From the NCBI RefSeq assembly GCF_027921745.1, contig NC_079238.1:1984001-2048000 (forward strand): DNA of 64,000 nt. Reading direction: 5' to 3'. The notes beneath the pieces were generated by a model that did not search any database, was not told where the DNA came from, and saw only the letters and a list, made by a program, of their open reading frames with translations. Within the stretch, counting starts at the first letter, position 1, and each line of letters begins with the position of its first letter. This DNA comes from Schizosaccharomyces osmophilus. Taxonomy: Eukaryota; Ascomycota; Schizosaccharomycetes; Schizosaccharomycetales; Schizosaccharomycetaceae. Position numbers and translations under genes: made by a program. Positions 9,675 through 22,413 of this stretch are shown piece after piece.

Positions 9675-11433
9675 CTAAACATTTCTGGCAAGAACAGCCA
9701 CTGTAATGATTAATAAAACAGTTACGGTGCCGCCGTACCAAAGGCTTAATCCAAAATTTGGGTAGTCGTTGGTACCAGCGATAACGTTAAAAAAGCTTAA
9801 TGAATAAAAAGACAAGATCGTAGTTATCAGCCAGGTAAATGCAGCTAATGTCAAAAGAGCGACCGAACCATGAAAGCAGCGTATTGTGTAACGTCTAGGG
9901 GTTGAAGAACAAATTCCAGACATTATCTCTGATTCTACTTTAGAAGCCATTGCATCAGCCGAAAACTCATTTATCACCGACTTTCTTCCTTCTTCACCCA
10001 TTGCTTTAATATCATATGATGAATTAGTAGCAGCTTCATGAATTACATTTCCCCAGATTTTGGGATCGCGAGGACGGAGCCAACCTGTTTTTCCATCGAA
10101 TACAGTTTCTAAAGGACCACCATTTGACTGGGCAAGAACAGGTACTTCTCGGAGCATTGCCTCGAGAGGTACAATTCCAAAGTGCTCATTTTCCGGCGTA
10201 TAAAGGAGAATTTTTGAAGTAGAGATGAGCGCATCTCTAACATCAGAAGGCACGGATAGTAAAAACAAAACATTTACTTGAGGGTCTATGGATAAATTTT
10301 TCCAGTCATCTTTGACGGTATGATAGGAGAAACCCTTCTGCTTGCATAAATCTTGAAGTAGCTCTAAATATTTACGATTCTCAGCTACACGTGTGTCAAA
10401 CCCTCCGGCAATAACTAAAAGGTAGTCAGAAAACTGGTCCGAAGATAAATCGCGAAGAGCAGCAAACGACTCGATCGCCAAGGCAATATCCTTTTTTAAT
10501 TCATATCTATTGACAGAAATGAGTAGTTTGCGAGATCTAAATTACAAAGACGGACTGGATGATTTCTTTATCACTTGAATGACAAGACAGTGTAAAACCA
10601 GCCAAGAAATCCCCAAGTCACATCCAAGAATCTCTGTTAGTAAATAGAATACATACTTAAATTAGTAATACATACGAAATTGACTCAGAGATTTCATATT
10701 GCGAAGAAAGGTCTGCAGCCTTAACATCTACGCAGGGATGGATAATTCGAAGAGGCTTTCGGACTTTGGGAAAAGCTTTCTTAAACACGGACGCTGTAAA
10801 ATTGCTATTAACCACAATGCGATCAGCTAAACGAACAGACCAAGCCTCAAATGAATCAAAAGGAACCCGATAAAGTTTCTTAAGTATTCCACCTCCTGGT
10901 TTTACCAAATATTTGTCTGGAAAATGACAATAAAACAGCAGCGTACGGCAGGCGAGTAAAAGCATTGGGATGCAAGTAGATAACTGATCGACAAATATAG
11001 CATCATAATAACGAAATTTGAAAAGAAGGACTAATGTTAAGTAGATCTGTCGCACAGTACTACAAAGAATCGACAGTTTGCCAAATATAGAAGATGGTAA
11101 CCAATCGCCGTAAATTTCTACTTTCAAGGTACCTGTAATAACAAGCTGTTAGTAATCAATGCATTTTAAAGTACTATCGCTGTTCGTACCATCTCGGATT
11201 TCTTCAAAACAATGCCTTTTGTCACAATGAGAAGTATAAATGATAACCTCTTTCCCAAGGGACTGTAATCCTACAGCGGCATCTACTACTAATCTTTCTG
11301 CTCCTCCTGAATAAAATGAGTTAGTAGAGTAATCTCTACGACTGTTGTTTTAATTACCAATTCCTAAATCGGGATGAATAAAGGCAATTCGCACTGGAGC
11401 TTTTCCAGTAATGTTACTGTTTTCTTCTTCCAT
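9675..11433 (-). CDS. alg2: Alpha-1,3/1,6-mannosyltransferase Alg2
   Basis: Four exons on the minus strand: 11433-11358, 11306-11190, 11132-10676 and 10536-9675; 503 residues. Exon 1 reads [15 protein letters not shown] and joins [15 protein letters not shown], the donor-loop start of Alg2. [18 protein letters not shown] and HPCVD follow. After the last junction come [18 protein letters not shown] and the GT4 EX7E motif ([12 protein letters not shown]). Two hydrophobic segments close the protein (about residues 435-500), as in Alg2. On the cytosolic ER face it adds the second and third mannoses to Man1GlcNAc2-PP-dolichol in N-glycan precursor synthesis. Donors are GTAATT, GTACGA and GTATGT, the first being weak. 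The last intron (139 bases) contains an internal donor and an internal acceptor that would break the frame. Confidence 0.93.
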
Positions 11434-11930
11434 TATACTTTGTATACTTAAACCTCAATTTGAATTATTAGATACGAGGCCTTTTTATTCCTGGTGTTGG
11501 TGGTTTAGGCTGTAAACTCCAACCTCCAAGTGCTCTACTCATCTCGTTACAAAGCTTGTTTAATTTCTTATATTAGGTAAATTACATGGTTCTTGAATGG
11601 AAATTAATAACGTGTGAATACTTTCAATTTGTCAATTCGTATTCATCTGTGTATGTCAATTTCCTTTAGAAGAATTATGCATTATTATGATTGGAAATAT
11701 TTATCATGAAAATATACACTTGGCTAGGCAGAAAAACCTAACTAATACGTACTTAACTTTCAGGATTAACTACGGAACGTATGAAAAATCCCAAGTTTGC
11801 TGTACTCTCATTTCGCTTGGGACGCTTCAAAGAACAACATCGAGTTCAATCGCTTGATAATTCAGTTTTCAATAACCTAATAGAAAAGAAAACAAGGCTT
11901 TAATTTTACTTTACTTATTTTCTTTCTCTA

Positions 11931-11944
11931 TGTTGTTTGTTTAC
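11931..11944 (-). promoter_or_regulatory. FLEX-like Mei4 (forkhead) binding site
   Basis: On the minus strand this reads GTAAACAAACAACA. It contains the full FLEX core GTAAACAAACA bound by the meiotic forkhead factor Mei4 in S. pombe. It lies about 550 bases before mok12. S. pombe mok12 acts in ascospore wall formation, so a Mei4 site here makes sense. The binding itself is inferred. Confidence 0.5.
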
Positions 11945-12111
11945 TTTCTCGCTCTGTTCTCAGCGGCATAAATATATCCCCTTAGCACTATCACGACTTA
12001 TTGACTAAAATAACTTCTTTATTTTTTTCTCTGTGTCTCTAAATAATCAGCTGGAAGTGGTCAGGGATGTTATTTATTTTCTTTGCACTCAAGTCTAAGC
12101 TTACACTTCAA

Positions 12112-12118
12112 TGACTCA
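12112..12118 (+). promoter_or_regulatory. AP-1/Gcn4-type box TGACTCA (copy 1)
   Basis: Exact TGACTCA, 374 bases before the mok12 start. A second copy is at 12246-12252. Such boxes bind bZIP factors. Two in one promoter is suggestive but not proof. Confidence 0.3.
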
Positions 12119-12245
12119 TCTTAGCAGTCATTTGACTTCAGCCCTACTGAGTTTTCTACCTAGGACTGCTACACAGCGAATACTTCCCTCATTAAAAATG
12201 GAAGCCCCTCAACGAAAGCTGACATCAAGAGAGAATCATGAACAG

Positions 12246-12252
12246 TGACTCA
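12246..12252 (+). promoter_or_regulatory. AP-1/Gcn4-type box TGACTCA (copy 2)
   Basis: Exact TGACTCA, 240 bases before the mok12 start and 134 bases after copy 1, in the same orientation. Confidence 0.3.
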
Positions 12253-12491
12253 ATCTTTACTCTTCTTCATACTGGGAACAGTCTCATGAGCTGCTCTCAG
12301 TTCCTTTATCTAGCTGAATTCTGCAATCTTTAACTAAACCCATTCATATATCTCAGTCTAGTTTTGGTCGTCTTTCTTTTGAGTGCAAGGATATCGATAT
12401 AGCCTAAATTATCTCTCTCCTTTCCTTCCTTATTCTTTCTTTTTATCCGTTTTGATAGTTTAACTTCAAAAAAACATCGTTCTTTTTTATA

Positions 12492-15400
12492 ATGCTTTTT
12501 ACTGGCATTACAAATTCCATTTATGTTATCCTTCTTTTTCTATTTTCGAGATTTGTTTCTTCTGCAATCTTAACGGATAAGAATGAAAAATGGAACTTGA
12601 ATCGAAACCGAACAGCAACAACTATTCTGGATTTCTACTCTGAATGGACTGATCATGAATATTTCCCTTCTCCCTCAAATTGGCGGGCTCTTCCTTTCTA
12701 CACCGTAATCTTAGACAAGTGGACGAATGGGCTTCCCGAAAATGATGCTATTGAGGGAACTGTTTTTGAACATGATCCTTATGAAGTAACTTTCCGTGCC
12801 GGTGGTGATATCGCTGGCCTTGCGACGCCTCGTTCACTTGATTACTTAGAGGGAATGGGTATTAAAGCTATATATGTAGCAGGTACACCATTCGAAAACT
12901 TGCCATGGACTCCCGATGGTTATTCGCCGCTCGATTTCACTCTCTTAGACAAGCATACAGGGACTCTACAAGAATGGCATGATTCGATTATGAAACTACA
13001 TGAACGAGGGTTTTATATTGTTCTAGATTTAACTGTTTCAACCTTATCGGAATTGAGTTTCTTTAGCAATATCAGTGATTCGTTTGCTAATACTTCGGCT
13101 CCTTTTAGTACAAATGGTTATACTATGAAATATAAAAATACTCAACACTTTTACTCCGATTTTCAATTATCTAATGGAACTGAGTATCCTTGCGCAGGAC
13201 CTGCGTTTTGGGACATTACTGGCTTACCTATAAACAACACTGCAGACAAAGAATTAATTGAGCAAATTACTTGTATTCAGGGTGATTTCGATCATTACGG
13301 TGATGTTGAAGCTTTTGGTAATCATCCTCCATGGTGGCGCCAACTGTCAAACTTCGCTTCAGTACAAGACCGTCTAAGAGACTGGGATCCTATTGTTGCC
13401 AAAAAGTTGAAACATGTTGCGTGTCTTGCAGTTAAAATGCTTGACGTCGATGGAATTCGTATTGATAAAGCAACTCAGATTACTGCCGACTTTTTGGGAA
13501 GCTGGAGCTCTTCTGTTCGTAAATGCGCTCGGGAAGTAGGGAAAGACAACTTCTTTATTCCTGGAGAAGTTACAAGTGGTGCTGACTTTGGTTCTATATA
13601 CATTGGTCGTGGTCGACAGGCTGATCAGCGCCCTGAAAACGACGTGGCTGCTCTAAAAGTTGGCTACAATGAGACCGAATTTTTCCTGAGAAAGGAAGGT
13701 GATTCTGCTTTGGATTCTGTCTCCTTCCACTATTCGATTTATCGTGCTATAACTTTGCTACTAGGACTCCAAGGTAAACTATTCGCAACGTATGATCTAA
13801 ACCGTCATGATTTTGCATACATGTGGAGGCAAATGCTTATTCAAGACGACTTGATTAATGCCAATACTGGAAAGCTTGATCCAAGACATCTTTACGGTGT
13901 CACCAACCAGGATATTTTCAGATGGCCTTCGACTAAAGATGGAGAATACAAACAACTACTGGGATTTTTTATCACTCATTTATTGATGCCTGGAATTCCG
14001 TTGGTTTACTATGGTGAAGAACAAAATTTGAAGTTACTTGACAACCAGGCTGCCAACTATGTCTTTGGAAGACAGCCTATAACTTCTTCGATTGGTTGGC
14101 AGAAGCACGGATGTTACCAAATTGGAAACACGCAGTATTCGGAGCTAGATTTCTCGCCCGCCAGCGCAGCTTGTCATGATGACTGGAATAGTTTCGATCA
14201 TTTAGATCCAAGCTCCCATACCAGAAATTACATTTCAAGAATGAACGAAATCAGAAGTCATTATCCACAAATTCGAGATGGTTGGGATCTTGTAGCATTA
14301 GGAAGATGGACAGAGGATGGTGTATTCCCTGGTAATGAGATGTATGCTGAAGCCACTCCAACAATGTGGGGTTTGTGGTCTTTTTCTCGTGGACCATTGC
14401 GACCTTTTCAAAACTTTGGAAATCAAAGTGATTATACGTGGCTCCTCTTTTCCAATCGAAACACATCCAAGACGTTCGAATTCAATTGCTCAGAAAAGGC
14501 AGAGTATAAATTTCCTCCCTATTATGCCCCCTTAGGACCTTTTAAGAATGGTACTACCATCAAGAATTTACTTTATCCATACGAGGAAATAACTCTGTCA
14601 GCTTCCACTTTAGATTCACCGGAGTTTGGAAACATCGGCTGCATTCCTCGACTTGAAATAGATGCCTACGGTTCAAAAGTATTTGTTAAAAAGGAAAATT
14701 GGCTAAAGCCGTCTTTGTATTTAACCGATTTCTTGCCTGGGCATGACCACCGCGTATATACGTCGTCTAAACTGACGTCGATAAACATCAGCTTGGGCTT
14801 TTCAGAGGCTGTTGATTGTCATTCTTTGGCAAAGAAGATTACCATCAATACTCATACACTCGGAAATTATTCAACACCGAAAATAGAAGAATCGAGCATC
14901 TCCTGTGCTCTTCTCGAAAAGCCTGCTACTCAAATTTTTACCAATGCACCTGCTACGCGATGGTACTTTAATGCGACTTTGGAAGAAGTTCCGCATGGAC
15001 TACATGAGCTAGTATTAGAGGACATAAAAAGTACTTCTAATCGGACTATGGCTGCTCAACGCGCCAGACTATTATTGCGGGTCGGTAATGGAGAAAATCC
15101 AATGGTTTATCCAAGCAACGCTACCTTTAGCAAAGAATTGTTACATATAGATGATGGAGATATATATGTAAACCATACTGGTATAGGAGCTGATAAGTAT
15201 CGTTATTCGCTGAATTTTGGAAGCACTTTTTCTCCTTGGAAACAATTAACATCTGCTTCCGAAAAGCTTAATAAACAACATTGGAACGGAAGTCATGTTC
15301 AAGGGTGGGATGGAGAGCATGTGATTGTTCAGTACTGGTCTAGTTTAGCTATGTCTACGGCTCATATTCAGCACGGAGATTCGTTAGGTCTTCCTAGACA

Positions 15401-18400
15401 ATTTCCTCATTTGTTTGTACAGGGTGCATTCAATCGATTCGGTTATGATGGATCAATCCCTAGCAAAATGCGCTATAACCCCGATAACAGAACTTGGACT
15501 TATGAGCTAATTTCCACCTGGCCAGCTCAAGTTGTACTGAACGTTTGGGGAATGAATCCAGACAACAACGCAGATGAAGGATGGATCTATGGTGATTTGG
15601 ATAACGATACAATTATCGATAGAGTTCCTCCCGGTACTAGCAGAATATCCAACTTTATTCGGTTCCTCGATCCTCCCCCAAAACCATATCTATCGTATAA
15701 AATGTACGTCAATGATTTTACTCGGCAATTACATTATGTACCTAAAGGTTCATGGTCCGTTCAAATCATTTGTGTTTCACTGTTAATATTTCTTCCTCCT
15801 ACTGCGGCTACTTTGTCTGTACTTCTGTATGGTGGAGCTTTTTCCCGAGTTACCATCTTTAACGGAAGTAAGAGTAAAGGATGGAAGGGTTTCAAACAAA
15901 GGTTTAGAAATGCTTGCTCTAAGTTATTTCCTTTTGGTATCTCTCTACCCATCGATAACAATTCGGAATTAATGAAGCAACTACCGCCATCCTCGAAGAA
16001 ACGTAATGTACTGGTAGCTACATTAGAATATGACATCCCTGAATTGGGCCTGCGCGTCAAAATAGGTGGTTTAGGTGTCATGGCTCAACTAATGTCTCAG
16101 CACTTAGAGATCCAAGACATGGTTTGGGTAATTCCTATAATCAGTGGGCTTGAGTATCCATTCGAGCAATTCTCTACTGAGCCCAAGATTGAAGTCAAAA
16201 TTCATGATGTGGATTTCGTTGTCAATTGCTACTCTTACAAGATGAATAACATCACTTATATTTTTGTACAATCCGAAGTTTTCTACATGCAATCGACGAA
16301 GGAGCCTTACCCTTCGAAGATGGATGACTTAAACTCGGCAATGTTTTATTCAACTTGGAATCAGTGCATAGCTGAAGTATGGCGCCGTTATCCTTTAGAC
16401 ATCTATCATGCGAATGACTATCATGGTGCTTTGGCTCCCCTTTATCTATTACCCGAAGTCATCCCGGTAGCAGTTTCTCTCCACAATGCCGAATTCCAAG
16501 GTCTCTGGCCATTACGAAAAGCAGAAGAAGTTGATTGCGTTTGCTCGATTTTCAATATTTCTAGAGAGGTCTGCGCTGAGTATGTTCAGTTTGGACATGT
16601 TTTTAATTTGCTCCATTCCATAATCTCTTATGTTAGAAAGCATCAAGGTGGTTACGGTGTAGTAGCTGTATCTGATAAGTACAGCAAGCAGTCATTAACA
16701 AGATATCCTATTTTTTGGAGTTTGGTTCACATAAGTGGATTACCCAACCCTGATCCAAGTGACTTAAATATGATCAGTAATTTGGATGAACGTAACGATG
16801 TCGATTTCGTTCTGGAAGCCAAACGAAAACTGTTAAAAAGACAAACTCAAGAATGGGCTGGATTAGACGTGGATCCTTCTGCTCAATTGTTGGTTTTTGT
16901 GGGACGTTGGTCACAACAGAAAGGAATTGATTTGATTGCTGACTTAGCTCCAAAACTTTTAGCTGAATACAATGTTCAGATTATTACAATTGGACCTGTG
17001 ATCGATTTACATGGTCAATTTGCTGCTGAAAAACTTCAGTATGTTGCGAGCTGTTATCCAAATAGAGTTTTCAGCCGGCCCGTTTTTACCGCTGTTCCTC
17101 CATTCCTTTTCGCTGGTGCAGACTTTGCTCTAATCCCTTCCAGAGATGAACCGTTTGGCTTGGTAGCAGTCGAATTCGGAAGAAAGGGTGTTCTCTGCAT
17201 TGGATCACGGACAGGAGGTTTAGGTTATATGCCCGGTTGGTGGTTCCAAATGGCTTCTCCAAATACAGGACATTTACTAGCTCAGTTTGAAAATGCTATA
17301 TCAAAAGCTTTACAAAGCCCAGCGGAAATGAGAGCAAGGCTTAGAGCTGAGGCTTTACGCCAACGTTTTCCTGTGTGTGTTTGGAAACAGAAGACTGATG
17401 ATTTACTGAAAGCTTGTATATACGTGCATGAGATCGAAGAAATCAAGAAGTCTAGTTTCCTTTACAAAGGTTATCAATACTTGAAGTCTGCTGGTGATCA
17501 AGTTACGTCCAAGTTTTCTCGTAATGCTTTGCTCCGTCGTGAAGAATCTGCTGAGCCTGCATTAAACGATAATTCACCAATACGCAATGAAGTAAATGCT
17601 GTACTAAATGAACCATACATATCGGAATCTTCTCCAAAGGCAAAAGAAGAAACTGAAGAAGTGGAATTCTATTCTATTGGTGACGTCCTTAATAGCTCCC
17701 AATCAGCTAGTCCTTATTCATCGGAGGAGTCGGTTGTTGAGCAGAATGACAGAAGTTTTGACAATTTCGCTCGTGATTTGCAAACCCACAATTATGCCAA
17801 TACACGAGAAGTTTTTGATATTCAAGAAACGTCAGAAGCTACAGAAGAAGACACTATAAGAGACCATGTGATTCCAGTTAATGATTCGTCTGTCGATTTT
17901 GAGAATTTGAATGCCGATAAATATAATGCCATCGTGGAATCTAAGCCTGTCGTTTTCCATGGGTCTGTTACGTTTACCGATGAAGATGGAAACACCAGAA
18001 GACTATTTTTATCCAAACTTGATGATCTGACCAGTAACAATACTATGAAGTCTTTGTCCATTGATCATTTCATTCGAAAGCATGAACGGAAGTATTTCTC
18101 TGGGCTTAGAAAACAAGAAACTGATGTGAGATTGAATTTCTTTTCTGAAAAGGATAAGGAAAAAGCATGTTCGATTACTGAAACCGTCAAACCGCTTGAG
18201 ACGGAGACGGTTGAGAACAATGCTATACAAAAGATTATGCTTCATAATATTGGTAGCTGGCCTTTATACACAATTATACTCGCTATAGGACAAATTCTTG
18301 GTGCATCTTCTTATCAATTAACTTTGTTATCTGGAGAATCAGCACAGTCGACAAATTCTATGTATATATTGCTCGCTCTTTTCTCAGCATTTTCTTTATT

Positions 18401-19511
18401 CTGGTGGTTCTTATCAAGATTTGTACAAGGAAGATACATACTTAGTTTACCGTTCCTTTGCTTTGGCCTTTCATTTTTCTTGGTTTCGATAACACATTTC
18501 TTTCAAAAGACTAATGCTTGTTCAATACTTCAACACATTGCTGCCTACGTATACGCAATTTCCAGCTCAACCGGTTCCTTATATTTTGCATGGAATTTCG
18601 GTGCTGAAGGTGGGATTGCCACGCATCATTGGATTGTAAGAGCTTGTTTGGTACATGGTGTACAGCAAATTTGGTCTGCAATTCTGTGGGCATGGGGAGA
18701 TTTAATTTCCAAAAAAGATACTGGACAAAAGGTGGGACCAGGAATTTTTGCAGGTGGATTGGTTGCATCGGTGGCTTGTTTCTGTTTAGCATACGTAACA
18801 TTTGTCGGTCTTCCTACATACTATAGACAGAGTCCTTCTATCATTCCTGCGTTTTATCGCTCTCTCTCTAAACGTTCTATAGTACTTTGGTTTTTTATTG
18901 CCCAGATTCTGAGTAACTATTGGTTAGCAGTTCCTTATGGACAGGCTTGGCGATTCTTTTGGAACACTAGTCACACGCCTTTTTGGGGCATCGTTGTTTT
19001 GTTGTTGATATTTTTCATTGCTGTATGGATAATAGTCCTTTACGGGATAAAGTTCTTATCGTTGAACAATGTTTGGTTTCCTGTTATTTTTGGATTGGGC
19101 TTATTATGTCCAAGATGGTGCTTAGAATTTTGGTCTTCTTCCGGATTAGGCTTGAATCTGCCGTGGGCGGGTCGGATAGCTCCGGTGCTCACAAAGTTGA
19201 TTTGGCTATATCTAGCGCTTTGGGATGGCATTCAAGGAATTGGTATTGGTGTTATGTTACTGCAAACGTTAGCGCGTGATCACGTGGCATTCACTTTAAT
19301 GCTTTCTCAGGTTGTCAGTTCTTTAACAATCATGGTAGCCAAACCTACTATACCTGTGAGTGATAAAGTATTTCCCAATTTGGGCGCTTGGAATCCGTCG
19401 GAAGGTCCTGGTCCTTGTTCTTCACCTTGCTTTTACATTGCACTGATCTGTCAAATAATCGCGATTGGAGGTCTCTTTTACTACTATCGGAAGAGTCAGC
19501 TTGCTCTCTAA
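12492..19511 (+). CDS. mok12: Alpha-1,3-glucan synthase (Mok/Ags family)
   Basis: Single 7-kb exon, 2,339 residues, full length for the family. Order of parts: a signal peptide (about 1-25, VILLFLFSRFVSSA); an extracellular GH13 amylase-like domain (about 40-600) with the nucleophile motif DVDGIRIDKA near 318 and the acid region IPGEVTSG near 355; a beta-rich region; one membrane segment near 1095-1125; a cytosolic GT5 glycogen-synthase-like domain (about 1170-1690) with the ADP/UDP-glucose motif VKIGGLGVMAQ and catalytic EPFGLVAVEFG near 1552; a Ser/Glu-rich linker; and a C-terminal multi-pass region (about 1915-2335) thought to carry the polymer across the membrane. It makes wall or spore-wall alpha-1,3-glucan. 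The choice of mok12 among paralogues rests on its place beside act1, as I recall for S. pombe. A FLEX site upstream fits sporulation expression. Confidence 0.93.
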   Translation: MLFTGITNSIYVILLFLFSRFVSSAILTDKNEKWNLNRNRTATTILDFYSEWTDHEYFPSPSNWRALPFYTVILDKWTNGLPENDAIEGTVFEHDPYEVTFRAGGDIAGLATPRSLDYLEGMGIKAIYVAGTPFENLPWTPDGYSPLDFTLLDKHTGTLQEWHDSIMKLHERGFYIVLDLTVSTLSELSFFSNISDSFANTSAPFSTNGYTMKYKNTQHFYSDFQLSNGTEYPCAGPAFWDITGLPINNTADKELIEQITCIQGDFDHYGDVEAFGNHPPWWRQLSNFASVQDRLRDWDPIVAKKLKHVACLAVKMLDVDGIRIDKATQITADFLGSWSSSVRKCAREVGKDNFFIPGEVTSGADFGSIYIGRGRQADQRPENDVAALKVGYNETEFFLRKEGDSALDSVSFHYSIYRAITLLLGLQGKLFATYDLNRHDFAYMWRQMLIQDDLINANTGKLDPRHLYGVTNQDIFRWPSTKDGEYKQLLGFFITHLLMPGIPLVYYGEEQNLKLLDNQAANYVFGRQPITSSIGWQKHGCYQIGNTQYSELDFSPASAACHDDWNSFDHLDPSSHTRNYISRMNEIRSHYPQIRDGWDLVALGRWTEDGVFPGNEMYAEATPTMWGLWSFSRGPLRPFQNFGNQSDYTWLLFSNRNTSKTFEFNCSEKAEYKFPPYYAPLGPFKNGTTIKNLLYPYEEITLSASTLDSPEFGNIGCIPRLEIDAYGSKVFVKKENWLKPSLYLTDFLPGHDHRVYTSSKLTSINISLGFSEAVDCHSLAKKITINTHTLGNYSTPKIEESSISCALLEKPATQIFTNAPATRWYFNATLEEVPHGLHELVLEDIKSTSNRTMAAQRARLLLRVGNGENPMVYPSNATFSKELLHIDDGDIYVNHTGIGADKYRYSLNFGSTFSPWKQLTSASEKLNKQHWNGSHVQGWDGEHVIVQYWSSLAMSTAHIQHGDSLGLPRQFPHLFVQGAFNRFGYDGSIPSKMRYNPDNRTWTYELISTWPAQVVLNVWGMNPDNNADEGWIYGDLDNDTIIDRVPPGTSRISNFIRFLDPPPKPYLSYKMYVNDFTRQLHYVPKGSWSVQIICVSLLIFLPPTAATLSVLLYGGAFSRVTIFNGSKSKGWKGFKQRFRNACSKLFPFGISLPIDNNSELMKQLPPSSKKRNVLVATLEYDIPELGLRVKIGGLGVMAQLMSQHLEIQDMVWVIPIISGLEYPFEQFSTEPKIEVKIHDVDFVVNCYSYKMNNITYIFVQSEVFYMQSTKEPYPSKMDDLNSAMFYSTWNQCIAEVWRRYPLDIYHANDYHGALAPLYLLPEVIPVAVSLHNAEFQGLWPLRKAEEVDCVCSIFNISREVCAEYVQFGHVFNLLHSIISYVRKHQGGYGVVAVSDKYSKQSLTRYPIFWSLVHISGLPNPDPSDLNMISNLDERNDVDFVLEAKRKLLKRQTQEWAGLDVDPSAQLLVFVGRWSQQKGIDLIADLAPKLLAEYNVQIITIGPVIDLHGQFAAEKLQYVASCYPNRVFSRPVFTAVPPFLFAGADFALIPSRDEPFGLVAVEFGRKGVLCIGSRTGGLGYMPGWWFQMASPNTGHLLAQFENAISKALQSPAEMRARLRAEALRQRFPVCVWKQKTDDLLKACIYVHEIEEIKKSSFLYKGYQYLKSAGDQVTSKFSRNALLRREESAEPALNDNSPIRNEVNAVLNEPYISESSPKAKEETEEVEFYSIGDVLNSSQSASPYSSEESVVEQNDRSFDNFARDLQTHNYANTREVFDIQETSEATEEDTIRDHVIPVNDSSVDFENLNADKYNAIVESKPVVFHGSVTFTDEDGNTRRLFLSKLDDLTSNNTMKSLSIDHFIRKHERKYFSGLRKQETDVRLNFFSEKDKEKACSITETVKPLETETVENNAIQKIMLHNIGSWPLYTIILAIGQILGASSYQLTLLSGESAQSTNSMYILLALFSAFSLFWWFLSRFVQGRYILSLPFLCFGLSFFLVSITHFFQKTNACSILQHIAAYVYAISSSTGSLYFAWNFGAEGGIATHHWIVRACLVHGVQQIWSAILWAWGDLISKKDTGQKVGPGIFAGGLVASVACFCLAYVTFVGLPTYYRQSPSIIPAFYRSLSKRSIVLWFFIAQILSNYWLAVPYGQAWRFFWNTSHTPFWGIVVLLLIFFIAVWIIVLYGIKFLSLNNVWFPVIFGLGLLCPRWCLEFWSSSGLGLNLPWAGRIAPVLTKLIWLYLALWDGIQGIGIGVMLLQTLARDHVAFTLMLSQVVSSLTIMVAKPTIPVSDKVFPNLGAWNPSEGPGPCSSPCFYIALICQIIAIGGLFYYYRKSQLAL

Positions 19512-21330
<1,819 letters not shown>

Positions 21331-22413
21331 GTTCTTTCATTTTTGTAACGTTTACGTACTTTTGAATAACATCGATTCTTTCTGATATATATTTTTCTAA
21401 CTCCTCAATCTTTACATATCGTGTTCCTTTTCAAATGACCTTCTAAAATGATCGATGGTTTATCTTTTAACTGATCGGGAGTTTTCGTTATGGACAGGGT
21501 GCTTTACTTTCTCCTTGTTGCTTTCGTTTAGCTGGTACTCTGCTTTTTTTACTTATTTTTGTTAGTATAGACAAAAAAAGGAGTTCTACATCTTGTTTAT
21601 GAAATTGCGACAAAGTATCTTGTCCATGATTTGAATCCTACGTTGCTTTCGTCTATAGAATTTAAAAGTTCTCACTTTGGTTTTCCATCAAGACCGATGC
21701 ATCGTGTGATGTGTCCCTATTGATGGTTTCTTTACTACTATTATCAATTAGATAATTATAAATGAATGATATAAACTGTTTTAATTTTTTTATACAGCAA
21801 GCGTTGAGTAAGTGTATGTGTTGTCAATGGTGTAAGTGGTGTATAAAGGATACAACTACTTGGAAGTGAAATGTGCTGCAAACAGAAGGTATAAGCTTTT
21901 ACAATTCCAATTTGGCAGTATGACTTAATAAATAAATAAATATATTTAATATTTCTAACATACGACGATATGTGTAGTGCCGTGAGATAAATTCCGGTAC
22001 GTACTTGTTCAAAACTATTAGGGTAGAGAAGTCGGAAAAATCAGAAGACAGGTTTCCCAAAAAAAAACCCATATAAAGCTTCTAAATTAGTTAGAGAATA
22101 AGATCATTGCCATTAACATACCCTTCTCACCATAGAGCTTGATAGACTATAAGTATACTTCGAGAAAAGGCGTGAGTGTCGCCTAAAATGAGTAAGGATA
22201 TAAATAGGGAGGAGCATCAAAGTCATGAGATTATTAATAAAAGCATTATGTTGGTATTTCTATATCATCAAAGTGGGCAGCTTCATGATACATCATAAAC
22301 AGTTTTGGCATCATTCAACTTCGGGTCGATATTTAATATATACAAGGCCCATAAGTTATGGCTTTCGAAAAAGCACAAGCATTATCTACTCATTAAATAT
22401 TAAAAAAGGTAAT
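21331..22413. other. Convergent 3' region of act1 and mei4
   Basis: 1.08 kb between two genes that end towards each other. AT-rich with AATAAATAAATAAAT at about 21927-21941. No supported gene. Room for long 3' UTRs, including any part of the mei4 tail. Confidence 0.5.

Larger units (their letters stand above)
11434..12491. other. Divergent promoter region of alg2 and mok12
   Basis: 1.06 kb without a gene. It carries a FLEX-like forkhead site at 11931-11944 and two TGACTCA boxes (12112 and 12246), listed separately, and a pyrimidine-rich stretch just before the mok12 ATG (about 12411-12440). Confidence 0.55.
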
